Positions 25,308 through 32,700 of a stretch of DNA of 64,000 nucleotides are shown here, one piece after another. The stretch is from Acrocarpospora catenulata (lineage in GTDB: Bacteria; Actinomycetota; Actinomycetes; Streptosporangiales; Streptosporangiaceae): the NCBI RefSeq assembly GCF_018476525.1, contig NZ_JAHCST010000021.1:62001-126000 (forward strand). The letters run 5' to 3'. A model generated the notes under the pieces. That model worked only from the letters and a program-made list of their open reading frames with translations. It ran no database searches and was not told where the DNA came from. Numbering within the stretch: the stretch's first letter is position 1; each line of letters opens with the position of its first letter. The position numbers and the translations under genes are program-made.

Positions 25308-26240
25308 TTAACGGAGATCGGAGTCGGCGGCGCGGAGCATGCGCATCTGGGCCAGGGTGAGCACGATGAGGATCAGGAACAGCGCCACCGCCATCGCGGC
25401 CGCGTAGCCCATATGGAACTCGTTGAAGGCCTTTTGGTAGATGTAGTAGTAGATGACCCTCGTCGCATCGGCGGGCCCGCCCTTGGTCGTCACGGCCACG
25501 GTGTCGAAGATCTGGAACGATCCGATGATCGAGACGACCAGCACGAGCACCATGACCGGCCGCAGCAGCGGCAGAGTGACCCGGCGGAACAGCGTCCACT
25601 CGCCCGCTCCGTCGATGGCCGCCGCCTCGTAGAGGCTGCGCGGGATCATCTGGATGCCGGCGAAGAACAGCAGGGCCGTGTAGCCCATGTTGCGCCAGGT
25701 GTTGACCAGGGCGATCGTCGGGATCGCCTGGTCGGAGTTGCCGTAGAACGCCTGCGGGTCCAGGCCGAACAGGTCCAGGACGTGGTTCACGAAGCCCACG
25801 TTGCGGTCGAGCATGAACAGCGTCACGACGGCCACCGTGACGTTGGGCACCAGCCAGGGCACCACGATCAGCGCCCTGACCAGGACCGATCGGGTCAGGC
25901 GGTCCATCAGCACCGCGATGGCGAGGGCCAGGACCGTCTGGCTGCCGATGTTGATCACGACGTACTCGGCGGTGATCCGCAGGGCGTTCCAGAACTTGTC
26001 GTCCTGGAGCATCTCCCGGTAGTTGTCCAGGCCGACGAACTCCGGGTCGGACAGCAGGTTCCAGTCGGTGAGACTGATCCAGAACCCGCGCACCGTGGGC
26101 ACCAGGTAGAAGATCACGAAGCCGGCCAGCGCGGGAAGCAGGAACAGCCAGGCCACCGGCGCGTCGCCGGAGCGCAAGCGGTTCCGCCTCGAGGGCTGCG
26201 CGGCTCTGGGGCGGCGCGGCGGAGCGGCGACGGTGGTCAT
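25308..26240 (-). CDS. Carbohydrate ABC transporter permease, MalF type
   Basis: 310 residues from the ATG at 26240, which overlaps the DeoR stop (ATGA). The open frame continues to 27059, but that extension is only the shadow of the DeoR gene. Six membrane helices (first VAWLFLLPALAGFVIFYLVP) and the EAA loop SLYEAAAIDGAGEWTLFRRV. The periplasmic segment after helix one is short. It works with the MalG-type protein and the binding protein of the same operon. Confidence 0.93.
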   Translation of the reverse strand: MTTVAAPPRRPRAAQPSRRNRLRSGDAPVAWLFLLPALAGFVIFYLVPTVRGFWISLTDWNLLSDPEFVGLDNYREMLQDDKFWNALRITAEYVVINIGSQTVLALAIAVLMDRLTRSVLVRALIVVPWLVPNVTVAVVTLFMLDRNVGFVNHVLDLFGLDPQAFYGNSDQAIPTIALVNTWRNMGYTALLFFAGIQMIPRSLYEAAAIDGAGEWTLFRRVTLPLLRPVMVLVLVVSIIGSFQIFDTVAVTTKGGPADATRVIYYYIYQKAFNEFHMGYAAAMAVALFLILIVLTLAQMRMLRAADSDLR

Positions 26241-27040
26241 GATCCGACCACCTCGACCCGCAGGCCCTGGTCGCGGAGGAGATCCAGGGTCCTGGCGTCC
26301 GCCGAAGGACCGGTGATGAGCAGGTCCACGCCGGAGATGGGCGCGACGGCGGCCAGCTGGATCTGGCCGATCTTGGAGCCGTCGGCGACCACGACGCGAC
26401 GGGCGGTGGCCCGCAACATCCGCTTCTTCATTTCTGCCTCGGGAAGGTTGATGTTGGTGATTCCGGCGACCGGATGCACGCCGTTGCATCCCAGGAACAC
26501 CGTGCAGGTGTTGACGCGCTCGAAGACGTGCTGGGCCATCGGATCGACCAGCGAGTGCTGGAGGGGGCGGAGCGTCCCGCCGGTGAGCACGACCGTGATC
26601 CGGGGGATGGCCACCTCCAGCTCCAGCGCGATGTTGAGCCCGTTGGTGAACACCACGACGTCGCGGAGGTCGTCGCGCGCCACCAGGGCGCGGGCGATGA
26701 ACGTGGTGGTGGTGCCGACGTCGAGCATGACGCTCTCGCCGTCGGAGATCATCGCCGCGGCCGCCGCGCCGATCAGGGTCTTCTCGATCGCGGACGCGCT
26801 GAGCGCCTCCTCGAAGGAGGGTTCCTCCCGTGGTCGCCTGCCGACGGCCATCGCCCCGCCACGGACCCGGCGCAGGGCGTTGCGCTCCTCCAGCGCCCCG
26901 AGGTCGGCCCGGACCGTCACGTCCGAGATGCCGAACATCGTGCTCAGGTCGCTGACCCGGACGAACTCGTGTTCCAGCACCATCGCGAGAATCCGCTCCC
27001 TGCGGACCTCGGCCGGCACCGGCTCTGAGGTGTTCGACAT
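26237..27040 (-). CDS. DeoR/GlpR-family transcriptional regulator (operon start)
   Basis: 267 residues. HTH at about 15-60 (ERILAMVLEHEFVRVSDLST, DVTVRADLGALEERNALRRV) and the DeoRC effector domain with LDVGTTTTFIARAL, LTGGTLRPLQHSLVDP and ADGSKIGQIQL. It is the first gene of the importer/GH36/GH4 operon and directly follows the CGAAA-box cluster at 27052-27116, so autoregulation and control of the operon are likely. It resembles the DeoR protein at 19169-19975 throughout. Confidence 0.9.
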   Translation of the reverse strand: MSNTSEPVPAEVRRERILAMVLEHEFVRVSDLSTMFGISDVTVRADLGALEERNALRRVRGGAMAVGRRPREEPSFEEALSASAIEKTLIGAAAAAMISDGESVMLDVGTTTTFIARALVARDDLRDVVVFTNGLNIALELEVAIPRITVVLTGGTLRPLQHSLVDPMAQHVFERVNTCTVFLGCNGVHPVAGITNINLPEAEMKKRMLRATARRVVVADGSKIGQIQLAAVAPISGVDLLITGPSADARTLDLLRDQGLRVEVVGS

Positions 27041-27051
27041 GGCGCAATCTT

Positions 27052-27116
27052 CGAAACATTTCGTTTACTTGTCAATAGGAAGGCTTTGGGGTCCAGTTGC
27101 GAAACCATAACGAAGG
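27052..27116. promoter_or_regulatory. Candidate DeoR operator and promoter of the sugar operon
   Basis: A 12-bp inverted repeat CGAAACATTTCG (27052-27063) overlaps TTTCGTTTA (27059-27067). Further upstream for the minus-strand operon, CGAAA (27100-27104) and CGAAG in CATAACGAAGG (27106-27116) are spaced one helical turn apart. DeoR-family repressors bind clusters of short direct or inverted repeats of this kind. Matching boxes lie before the DUF4832 gene at 31543. Confidence 0.55.
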
Positions 27117-27157
27117 TGATGTTGACGGTGATCCACCCCCACCAGCAAGAAACGCCG

Positions 27158-27191
27158 CCGCCCCCGGCTTCATAAGCGAAACCGAGGGCGG
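27158..27191 (-). terminator. Terminator of the DUF4832 gene
   Basis: CCGCCCCCGG (27158-27167) pairs with CCGAGGGCGG (27182-27191) with one mismatch, 15 nt beyond the stop at 27206 on the minus strand. The loop contains CATAAGCGAAA (27171-27181), identical in reverse to TTTCGCTTATG at 31614-31624. Confidence 0.55.
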
Positions 27192-27205
27192 TGGCAGTCA
27201 GGCCG

Positions 27206-29257
27206 CTATTCGAAGCGGATCTCGTCGATGGTGATGGTGGAGGTTCCGCCGTACCAGAAGCCCATGGCGAGCTGGCTGGGGGAGTTGCGGTTGATTCCGT
27301 TGGCGGCCATCGGGATCTTGATGTCCTGGTAGGTGGTGGTGATGGCCGGGTGTGTTCCGCCGTCGAGGGTGAAGTCGGCGAAGAGCTTGGTTGCTCCGCC
27401 GAGGCCGAGGTTGAAGTGTGTTTGTTCGCCGCCGGAGGCGCCCTTGATGCGGATGACCAGGTAAGTCTTGGTTGAAAGGTCGACGCCGACGTCGCTGCCG
27501 AACCAGCCGCAGTTGTTGTAGCGCAGGCTGAGTGCGCCGCTGGTGACGACGCCGGATCCGCCGCCGTCCAGGAAGCAGTTGCCGCCGGTCCATTTGCCCA
27601 GGTCGTTCTGTGCGCTGGACGGATACGGGGGTGTGCCGTCGAAGTTGTCCAGCAGCAGGCCGGTCACGGTCGGAGTGGGAGACGGTGACGGTGATGGAGA
27701 CGGCGAGGGTGAAGGCGAGGGCGACGGTGAGGGTGATGGAGACGGCGAGGGGGTCGGGCAGTTCGGTGCGCACTGGCCGACGGTGAAGTTGCTCGCCAGC
27801 ACGTTGTACCCGGTGGCCGCGTACCAGGTGCCGGCGTTGGCGAACCGGATCGAGTACTCGGGGCGTGACCGCAGGCCGGTGGCGGAGTCGGGCAGCCAGA
27901 GCGCCAGCCGGTAACTGCCGGGCGGCACGTTCGACGGCACGGAGACGGTCTGGGTCGGTACGGCACGCACCCCGGGCGTCCACGCGCGCGGATCCAGACC
28001 GGGCACCGGAATGTCGAATCGGCGGGTGCCGTCGTCGAGAACGAGGAACACCGGGCGTGGTTTGACCGGCCCCGCCCAGCCGTCATTGCTCAGGTTCGCC
28101 GAGAAGGCGAGCTGGCCGCCCGGCTGGACCGAGTCGGGGAAGCTCGCGTCGACCAACCGGATCCGGTAACCCATCTTGCGCTTGATCCGGGTGAAGGCGG
28201 TCTCGGCGGGGTCGTTCCCGGCGGCGGCGAGGTTGGTGGCCTTCCACTTGTCGGTGTTGACCGCGGCGTAGTCCTCGTTGATCTCGGTGAAGTTCAGCTT
28301 GGACATCTCGGTCTGGACGTTCACGCCCGCCGCGTCGTTGTAACCGTCGGAGTTGCAGGTCTCACCCCCCATGATCGTGTTGGTGCCCGCCGACGTCTGC
28401 CGGTCGTACATCCACTGCTTCTTGACCTCGATGTTGTACCAACCCATCCAGGAGTTGTTGTCGTAGGTCCCCATGTCGTTGTAGTCGGCCAGGAAGCAGT
28501 CGTTGTGGAAGCCGATCCGGTCCTTCTGCGCCTGGGTCAGGGCGCAGCCCTCCGGGACGATGCACGAGGGCGGGTCCACCATCTCCTTGATGAAGATCGG
28601 ATAGCGCATCGCCAGCGGGATAGAGGCCGGCGTGGTGTCGAGGATCTTCTTGACGATCCGGTAGCGGGTGACCGCCTGGTCCTGGGCGAAGGGGTCGGCG
28701 TAGTTCCCGGTGTGCCACTCGCCCCACGCGCCCAGGTACCCGGTCTCCAGGTGCGCCACGACGTCGGCGTTGGCCGAGATCACCGCGCCGATCTGCTCGA
28801 TGTGGCGGAGCACCTTGGCCTCGGTGACGGCGGCCCAGCCGTCCCAGGTGTAGGCCGGGCGCAGCACGATCTTCATACCGGCCTGGCGTACCGCCGCGAG
28901 GCCGCTGGTCAGGTTGTCCAGCAGCGCCTGCGGCAGGTTGTCGGACGCCACGTACTTGTCCAGGTGGAGGTAGCTGTGGATGAGGGTGTTGCCGTGCTGC
29001 TTGGCGCGGGCGAAGGTCCGGTCCAGGAGGTCGGGGTTGAAGCCCGGGATCGAGGAGGCGTTGGCGTAGTCGTTGACGGCGGGGTCGTTGATGATCTCGT
29101 AGCGGTTGTGGTAGCCGCGTTCGGGGTTGGCTATGACGGTCGCGAAGTCGGCCTGGTAGGTACGGGTCTGCGCCTGGGCGGTTGTGACCACCCCGCCGAT
29201 GACCAAGGCGGATGCCGCCAGCACCACGAGCAACGGCTTCCTGAGCGAATGCGACAT
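27206..29257 (-). CDS. Secreted DUF4874/DUF4832 protein with C-terminal carbohydrate-binding-like domain
   Basis: 683 residues. Signal peptide (1-29, ending AQAQ), then DUF4874-like (about 35-200, NPERGYHNRYEI, HSYLHLDKY, the LRPAYTWDGW and GYLGAWGEWHTGNY segments) and DUF4832-like (about 205-495) regions. A Ser-Pro linker (about 501-530) leads to a beta-rich domain (about 535-683). The acidic residue in GAWGEWH and TIM-barrel-like order suggest a glycoside hydrolase fold, but no activity is established for the families. The terminal domain is almost identical to that of the gene at 29327-31543 and looks like a CIA30/CBM-type sugar-binding module. Position next to an alpha-galactoside importer suggests extracellular polysaccharide attack. 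Confidence 0.85.
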   Translation of the reverse strand: MSHSLRKPLLVVLAASALVIGGVVTTAQAQTRTYQADFATVIANPERGYHNRYEIINDPAVNDYANASSIPGFNPDLLDRTFARAKQHGNTLIHSYLHLDKYVASDNLPQALLDNLTSGLAAVRQAGMKIVLRPAYTWDGWAAVTEAKVLRHIEQIGAVISANADVVAHLETGYLGAWGEWHTGNYADPFAQDQAVTRYRIVKKILDTTPASIPLAMRYPIFIKEMVDPPSCIVPEGCALTQAQKDRIGFHNDCFLADYNDMGTYDNNSWMGWYNIEVKKQWMYDRQTSAGTNTIMGGETCNSDGYNDAAGVNVQTEMSKLNFTEINEDYAAVNTDKWKATNLAAAGNDPAETAFTRIKRKMGYRIRLVDASFPDSVQPGGQLAFSANLSNDGWAGPVKPRPVFLVLDDGTRRFDIPVPGLDPRAWTPGVRAVPTQTVSVPSNVPPGSYRLALWLPDSATGLRSRPEYSIRFANAGTWYAATGYNVLASNFTVGQCAPNCPTPSPSPSPSPSPSPSPSPSPSPSPSPTPTVTGLLLDNFDGTPPYPSSAQNDLGKWTGGNCFLDGGGSGVVTSGALSLRYNNCGWFGSDVGVDLSTKTYLVIRIKGASGGEQTHFNLGLGGATKLFADFTLDGGTHPAITTTYQDIKIPMAANGINRNSPSQLAMGFWYGGTSTITIDEIRFE
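27671..27754. repeat. Ser-Pro linker coding repeat, copy 1
   Basis: Low-complexity DNA built from GGWGAYGG/GGCGAG hexamers on the plus strand, encoding alternating Ser-Pro residues on the minus strand. It joins catalytic-like and C-terminal domains of the DUF4832 protein. The repeat is a likely recombination and slippage point. Confidence 0.85.
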
Positions 29258-29282
29258 GGAGCTCTCCGTGAATCGTGGGGGA

Positions 29283-29318
29283 GCCGACGCCCTGGACGAG
29301 GGCCACCAGGGCGTCGGC
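29283..29318 (-). terminator. Hairpin between the two DUF4832 genes
   Basis: GCCGACGCCCTGG (29283-29295) and CCAGGGCGTCGGC (29306-29318) form a perfect 13-bp stem with a 10-nt loop, in the 69 bp between the stop at 29327 and the next start at 29257. It may terminate or attenuate the upstream gene's transcript. Confidence 0.7.
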
Positions 29319-29326
29319 CGGGACGG

Positions 29327-31543
29327 CTACTCGAAGCGGATCTCGTCGATGGTGATGGTGGAGGTTCCGCCGTACCAGAAGCCCATGGCGAGCTGGCTGG
29401 GGGAGTTGCGGTTGATTCCGTTGGCGGCCATCGGGATCTTGATGTCCTGGTAGGTGGTGGTGATTGTCGGGTGTGCCCCGCCGTCGAGGGTGAAGTCGGC
29501 GAAGAGCTTGGTTGCTCCGCCCAGGCCGAGGTTGAAGTGTGTCTGTTCGCCGCCGGAGGCGCCCTTGATGCGGATTACCAGGTAGGTCTTGGAGGACAGG
29601 TCGACGCCGACGTCGCTGCCGAACCAGCCGCAGTTGTTGTAGCGCAGGCTGAGCGCGCCACCGGTGACGACGCCGGATCCGCCGCCGTCGAGGAAGCAGT
29701 TGCCGCCGGTCCATTTGCCCAGGTCGTTCTGTGCGCTGGACGGGTACGGGGGTGTGCCGTCGAAGTTGTCCAGCAGCAGGCCGGTCACGGTCGGAGTGGG
29801 AGACGGTGACGGTGATGGAGACGGCGAGGGTGAAGGCGAGGGTGAAGGCGAGGGCGACGGTGAGGGAGACGGTGATGGAGACGGTGATGGAGACGGTGAT
29901 GGAGAGGTGCCGTTGGTGCTGATTGAGCCCAGGTTGACCCAGCCGTCGGTGCCCTGGTTGGCGTTGGCGAAGGAGAGTGGGTAGGCGGGGCGCCAGCGGT
30001 CGATGGTCCAGTCGGTGAGTCGTACGGCGGCGGGACGGCTGCGCAGGACGTCCTTGGTGATGGCCTCCAGCGGGTTGCGGACGCGCAGGACCAGTTGGTA
30101 CGTCCCGGCGGGCACGCCGGAGGCGTTGAGGGTGGCCGAGAAGTTCACCGGGCGGCCGTAGTCGAGGTAGGTCGGGTCCGCGCCCACGTTCCAGTCGGGG
30201 AAGGCCCGGATCCTGAGCGGCTGGACGGTACGGATGTCCCAGTCGGTGTCCCACGTCCTGACCACGGTCCCGCCGGCGTCGCGCAGCCCGAGCACGAACT
30301 TCCACGGGTAGTAGAAGGGCGCCACGCCGTCGTTCCGGACGGTCACGCCGACCTTGAACGTGCCGCCGAGGGTGCCGTTGAAGTTGGCCTGCGGGATGTG
30401 CAGGTTGTAGCCCATCTTCCGGACGCCCGCGGCGACCTTCGGGTCGGTGGCGCTGTAGCCGCCCGCGCCCGTCTGGTTGATCATCCAGCTGATGTGGGTG
30501 AGCTCGGTGGCGGCGAGCACGTCGTCGACCTGGCCCCCACCGCCCGGCCAGTTGGCGTACAGGCTGCCCTGGATCTCGGGGCGGGCCTCGCCGCCGATCG
30601 ACTGGGTGGTCCAGCGGTTCTCCGTGCCGTTGTCCAGCATGATCTGGGTGAACGCGTCGTCCCAGCCGTTCAGGGACTTCGGCAGTGTCATGCTCTTGAG
30701 CTGGCCGCCACGCCACTCCTTGTACGGCCAGGAGTCGTCGTGGAAACCGATGTTCGCCGTACGGGTTCCCGCCAGCCCCGGGTAGCGGACTTCGAGCTGG
30801 ATGTTGTCGAAGGCCGTGTCGTAGGCGTTGATGAGCGTCTGGATGGTGGCGTCGGTGGGCATCAGGTTCGGGTAGCCGTCGGCGGTGTCCCGGTCGTACG
30901 GCCAGGTGTGCCACTCACCCCACAGGCCGACCAGGCCCAGGGACATGAACCCGATCCGGGGATCGGCGGTACCGCCCGGTCCCGACCTGTCGTAGCGGGC
31001 GGCGAAGGCGTTGATGAAGTTGACGAACGCGGCGATGACGTCGGGGTCGTCATAGTCGGGGCTCACCGTGCCCCAGAACCCGTTGGTCCGCGTGGTCATC
31101 TTGCCGTTGAGGCAGGGCGGGATGCCGTTGCCCGGGTGGGAGGCGGTGCCGCCCGGATACTCGACGTAGAAGCGGAAAGCCGACTGGCGTCCCCACACGG
31201 CGGCCTCGTCCAGCGCCTTGTCGAAGATGGTCCAGTCGAAGGTGTTGCAGTTGGCGGGGTCCTTCATGACCTCGTTCAGCGCGAAGTAGCTCCACATGAG
31301 ACCGCCCGGGTACTTCGTCCCGTAGTCGTCGCCGGGGAACAGGTAGGGGGCGAAGCCTTTGAGCGGCTGTCCCACCGGGGTGTCCGCGTAGGCGTAGGTG
31401 TGGGTGGCCAGGGTCGTGTCCGGTGGCGGCCCGGCGGGCGGCCGCGCGGGTGGCCCGGCGGGTGCGGCCGTCGCGGGGATCGCGCCGCCTGCCAGCACGG
31501 TTGTCGCGGCGACGAGGGAGGCAAGCCAACGTCTGATCTTCAT
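29327..31543 (-). CDS. Second secreted DUF4832 protein with the same C-terminal domain
   Basis: 738 residues. Signal peptide (1-27, GGAIPATAAPAG), a catalytic-like region (about 45-545) with YPGGLMWSYFALNEV, GLVGLWGEWHTWPYD and the IQLEVRYPGL segment, a Ser-Pro linker (about 546-584) and the C-terminal beta domain (about 590-738). The N-terminal part is only distantly similar to the protein at 27206-29257, sharing the LWGEWHT-type motif. The last 150 residues differ at only about four positions. It is preceded by an unusually dense group of TAACGAAA/TTTCGTTA boxes, which links it to the DeoR-controlled sugar operon. Substrate unknown. Confidence 0.83.
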   Translation of the reverse strand: MKIRRWLASLVAATTVLAGGAIPATAAPAGPPARPPAGPPPDTTLATHTYAYADTPVGQPLKGFAPYLFPGDDYGTKYPGGLMWSYFALNEVMKDPANCNTFDWTIFDKALDEAAVWGRQSAFRFYVEYPGGTASHPGNGIPPCLNGKMTTRTNGFWGTVSPDYDDPDVIAAFVNFINAFAARYDRSGPGGTADPRIGFMSLGLVGLWGEWHTWPYDRDTADGYPNLMPTDATIQTLINAYDTAFDNIQLEVRYPGLAGTRTANIGFHDDSWPYKEWRGGQLKSMTLPKSLNGWDDAFTQIMLDNGTENRWTTQSIGGEARPEIQGSLYANWPGGGGQVDDVLAATELTHISWMINQTGAGGYSATDPKVAAGVRKMGYNLHIPQANFNGTLGGTFKVGVTVRNDGVAPFYYPWKFVLGLRDAGGTVVRTWDTDWDIRTVQPLRIRAFPDWNVGADPTYLDYGRPVNFSATLNASGVPAGTYQLVLRVRNPLEAITKDVLRSRPAAVRLTDWTIDRWRPAYPLSFANANQGTDGWVNLGSISTNGTSPSPSPSPSPSPSPSPSPSPSPSPSPSPSPSPSPSPTPTVTGLLLDNFDGTPPYPSSAQNDLGKWTGGNCFLDGGGSGVVTGGALSLRYNNCGWFGSDVGVDLSSKTYLVIRIKGASGGEQTHFNLGLGGATKLFADFTLDGGAHPTITTTYQDIKIPMAANGINRNSPSQLAMGFWYGGTSTITIDEIRFE
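29792..29906. repeat. Ser-Pro linker coding repeat, copy 2
   Basis: Same hexamer-based low-complexity DNA as at 27671-27754 but longer, encoding about 38 residues of alternating Ser-Pro. The length difference between copies is consistent with slippage. Confidence 0.85.
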
Positions 31544-31590
31544 GGGACCCTCTGTCAGGTTGGGGGGTGGTTGTCACAGCGAAGCCGGAC

Positions 31591-31646
31591 GTAACGAAAT
31601 AGAAGCATGCGATTTTCGCTTATGCAATAAGCGAGCTTTCGTTATC
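31591..31646. promoter_or_regulatory. Clustered DeoR-type boxes upstream of the DUF4832 genes
   Basis: GTAACGAAAT (31591-31600) and CTTTCGTTATC (31636-31646) form an outer inverted pair. Between them CGCTTAT (31617-31623) and ATAAGCG (31627-31633) form an inner perfect inverted repeat inside TTTCGCTTATG. All share the TTTCGYTWA core seen at 27052-27116. They lie 48-103 bp upstream of the start at 31543. The region is AT-rich compared with its surroundings, as expected for a promoter. Confidence 0.6.
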
Positions 31647-31761
31647 GCAAGCAACTGCGGGTCTGGCGCGGAACCCCGTTCGTCACGCTGTCCACCCAGC
31701 GGGCATGCCGATCTCTGCGACCGGCGCCGCGCTGTCCTCGAAGATGTGTACGCGCCTGAAG

Positions 31762-31798
31762 CCCCCGCCCGGGCGAACGTGTCTCGACCGGGCGGGGG
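31762..31798 (-). terminator. Terminator of the second DUF305 gene
   Basis: CCCCCGCCCGG (31762-31772) and CCGGGCGGGGG (31788-31798) form a perfect 11-bp stem, 10 nt beyond the DUF305 stop on the minus strand. Confidence 0.7.
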
Positions 31799-31807
31799 AG
31801 TGGCGGG

Positions 31808-32482
31808 TCAGTTCGTCGTGGGGCCGCCCAGTTGGGTCAGGAGTTGCTGCATGCGGTTGATCTCGATGCGCTGGTCGGCGTCCACGTGGGAGGCGTAGGT
31901 GAAGATCTCCGTTTCCTGGCCGCCGTCGCTGTTGAAGAGTTTCTCGACCATCTGCAGCGCGCCCATGTGGTGGGCGATCATGTCCTGCACGAAGAGCCGG
32001 TCGAAGTCCGTGCCGGTGGCGTTCTTCAGTTCGGCGAACTGCTCCTCGGTCAGCATTCCGGGCATGAGTTCGCCGCCCTTGACGGAGTGATCGTGGTTCG
32101 CGTCCGGAACCGTCTGGCCGCGGTCGCTGAGCCAGCGTCGCATCAGATTGATCTCGTCCTCCTGGGAGGCCTGGATCCGCTGGGCGATCAACGTGAGGTC
32201 CCGGTTCTTGCTCCGGGACGGGACGAGGTTGGTCATCCGCAGCGCCTGGGCGTGGTGCGGGATCATCCCCTGCATGAAGAGCACGTCCGCGGCGGTGAAC
32301 GCAGCGTCATCGACCGTTGGCAGCGCGGTGGCGGCCAAGGTCTGTCCGGGGTTGCCAGGAGCTCCTGGGTTAACGATAACAGGAGCTGCCGGCGCGTTGG
32401 GAGTCTCGGTGGTGCAGCCGGCGAGCACGCCCGTGACCAGCACAAACGTGGCCAGATATCGGAATGTGGGCAACGAACTCAT
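31808..32482 (-). CDS. DUF305 lipoprotein (second copy)
   Basis: 224 residues. Lipobox LAGC with Cys23, then DUF305 with repeats FMQGMIPHHAQALRMTNLVP and FVQDMIAHHMGALQMVEKLF. These carry the same paired His as the protein at 5585-6196, but the two differ widely in sequence. The ATG at 32482 is followed immediately by the signal peptide. It is a lone gene with its own terminator, divergent from the LVIVD-repeat gene. The family is ferritin-like with no proven function. Confidence 0.9.
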   Translation of the reverse strand: MSSLPTFRYLATFVLVTGVLAGCTTETPNAPAAPVIVNPGAPGNPGQTLAATALPTVDDAAFTAADVLFMQGMIPHHAQALRMTNLVPSRSKNRDLTLIAQRIQASQEDEINLMRRWLSDRGQTVPDANHDHSVKGGELMPGMLTEEQFAELKNATGTDFDRLFVQDMIAHHMGALQMVEKLFNSDGGQETEIFTYASHVDADQRIEINRMQQLLTQLGGPTTN

Positions 32483-32700
32483 TATTTGGACCTATTTTAC
32501 CTTGCTTGGTGGTGTCTATCCGGAACGGTAGATATGTCAGGGTATAGAACATCAAGGTCACTTCCGGTTACAGTGCGCGTGTAACACCAAAGTGGATCTC
32601 CCCCCCAGCTGGCGTCACAAGTGGCACCGGCCAGATCCCGGGTCGCCTCTCGCGATAGATCAACTAGGGAGGGGATGCCCGAAAGAAAGGGAAACGGCCC

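Noticed and set aside
25308-27059. A 583-codon minus-strand frame
   Set aside because: Only the last 310 codons are the MalF-type permease; the front part is the antisense-like shadow of the DeoR gene in another frame. The ATGA overlap at 26237-26240 fixes the start.
27671-29906. Regular repeats that could suggest a CRISPR array or satellite
   Set aside because: The repeats are hexamers without spacers and encode Ser-Pro linkers in frame.
28362-30914. A long minus-strand frame of 850 codons, rich in Arg, His and Gln
   Set aside because: It is an out-of-frame shadow of the two DUF4832 genes, with no signal, no domain and the composition typical of shifted GC-rich codons.
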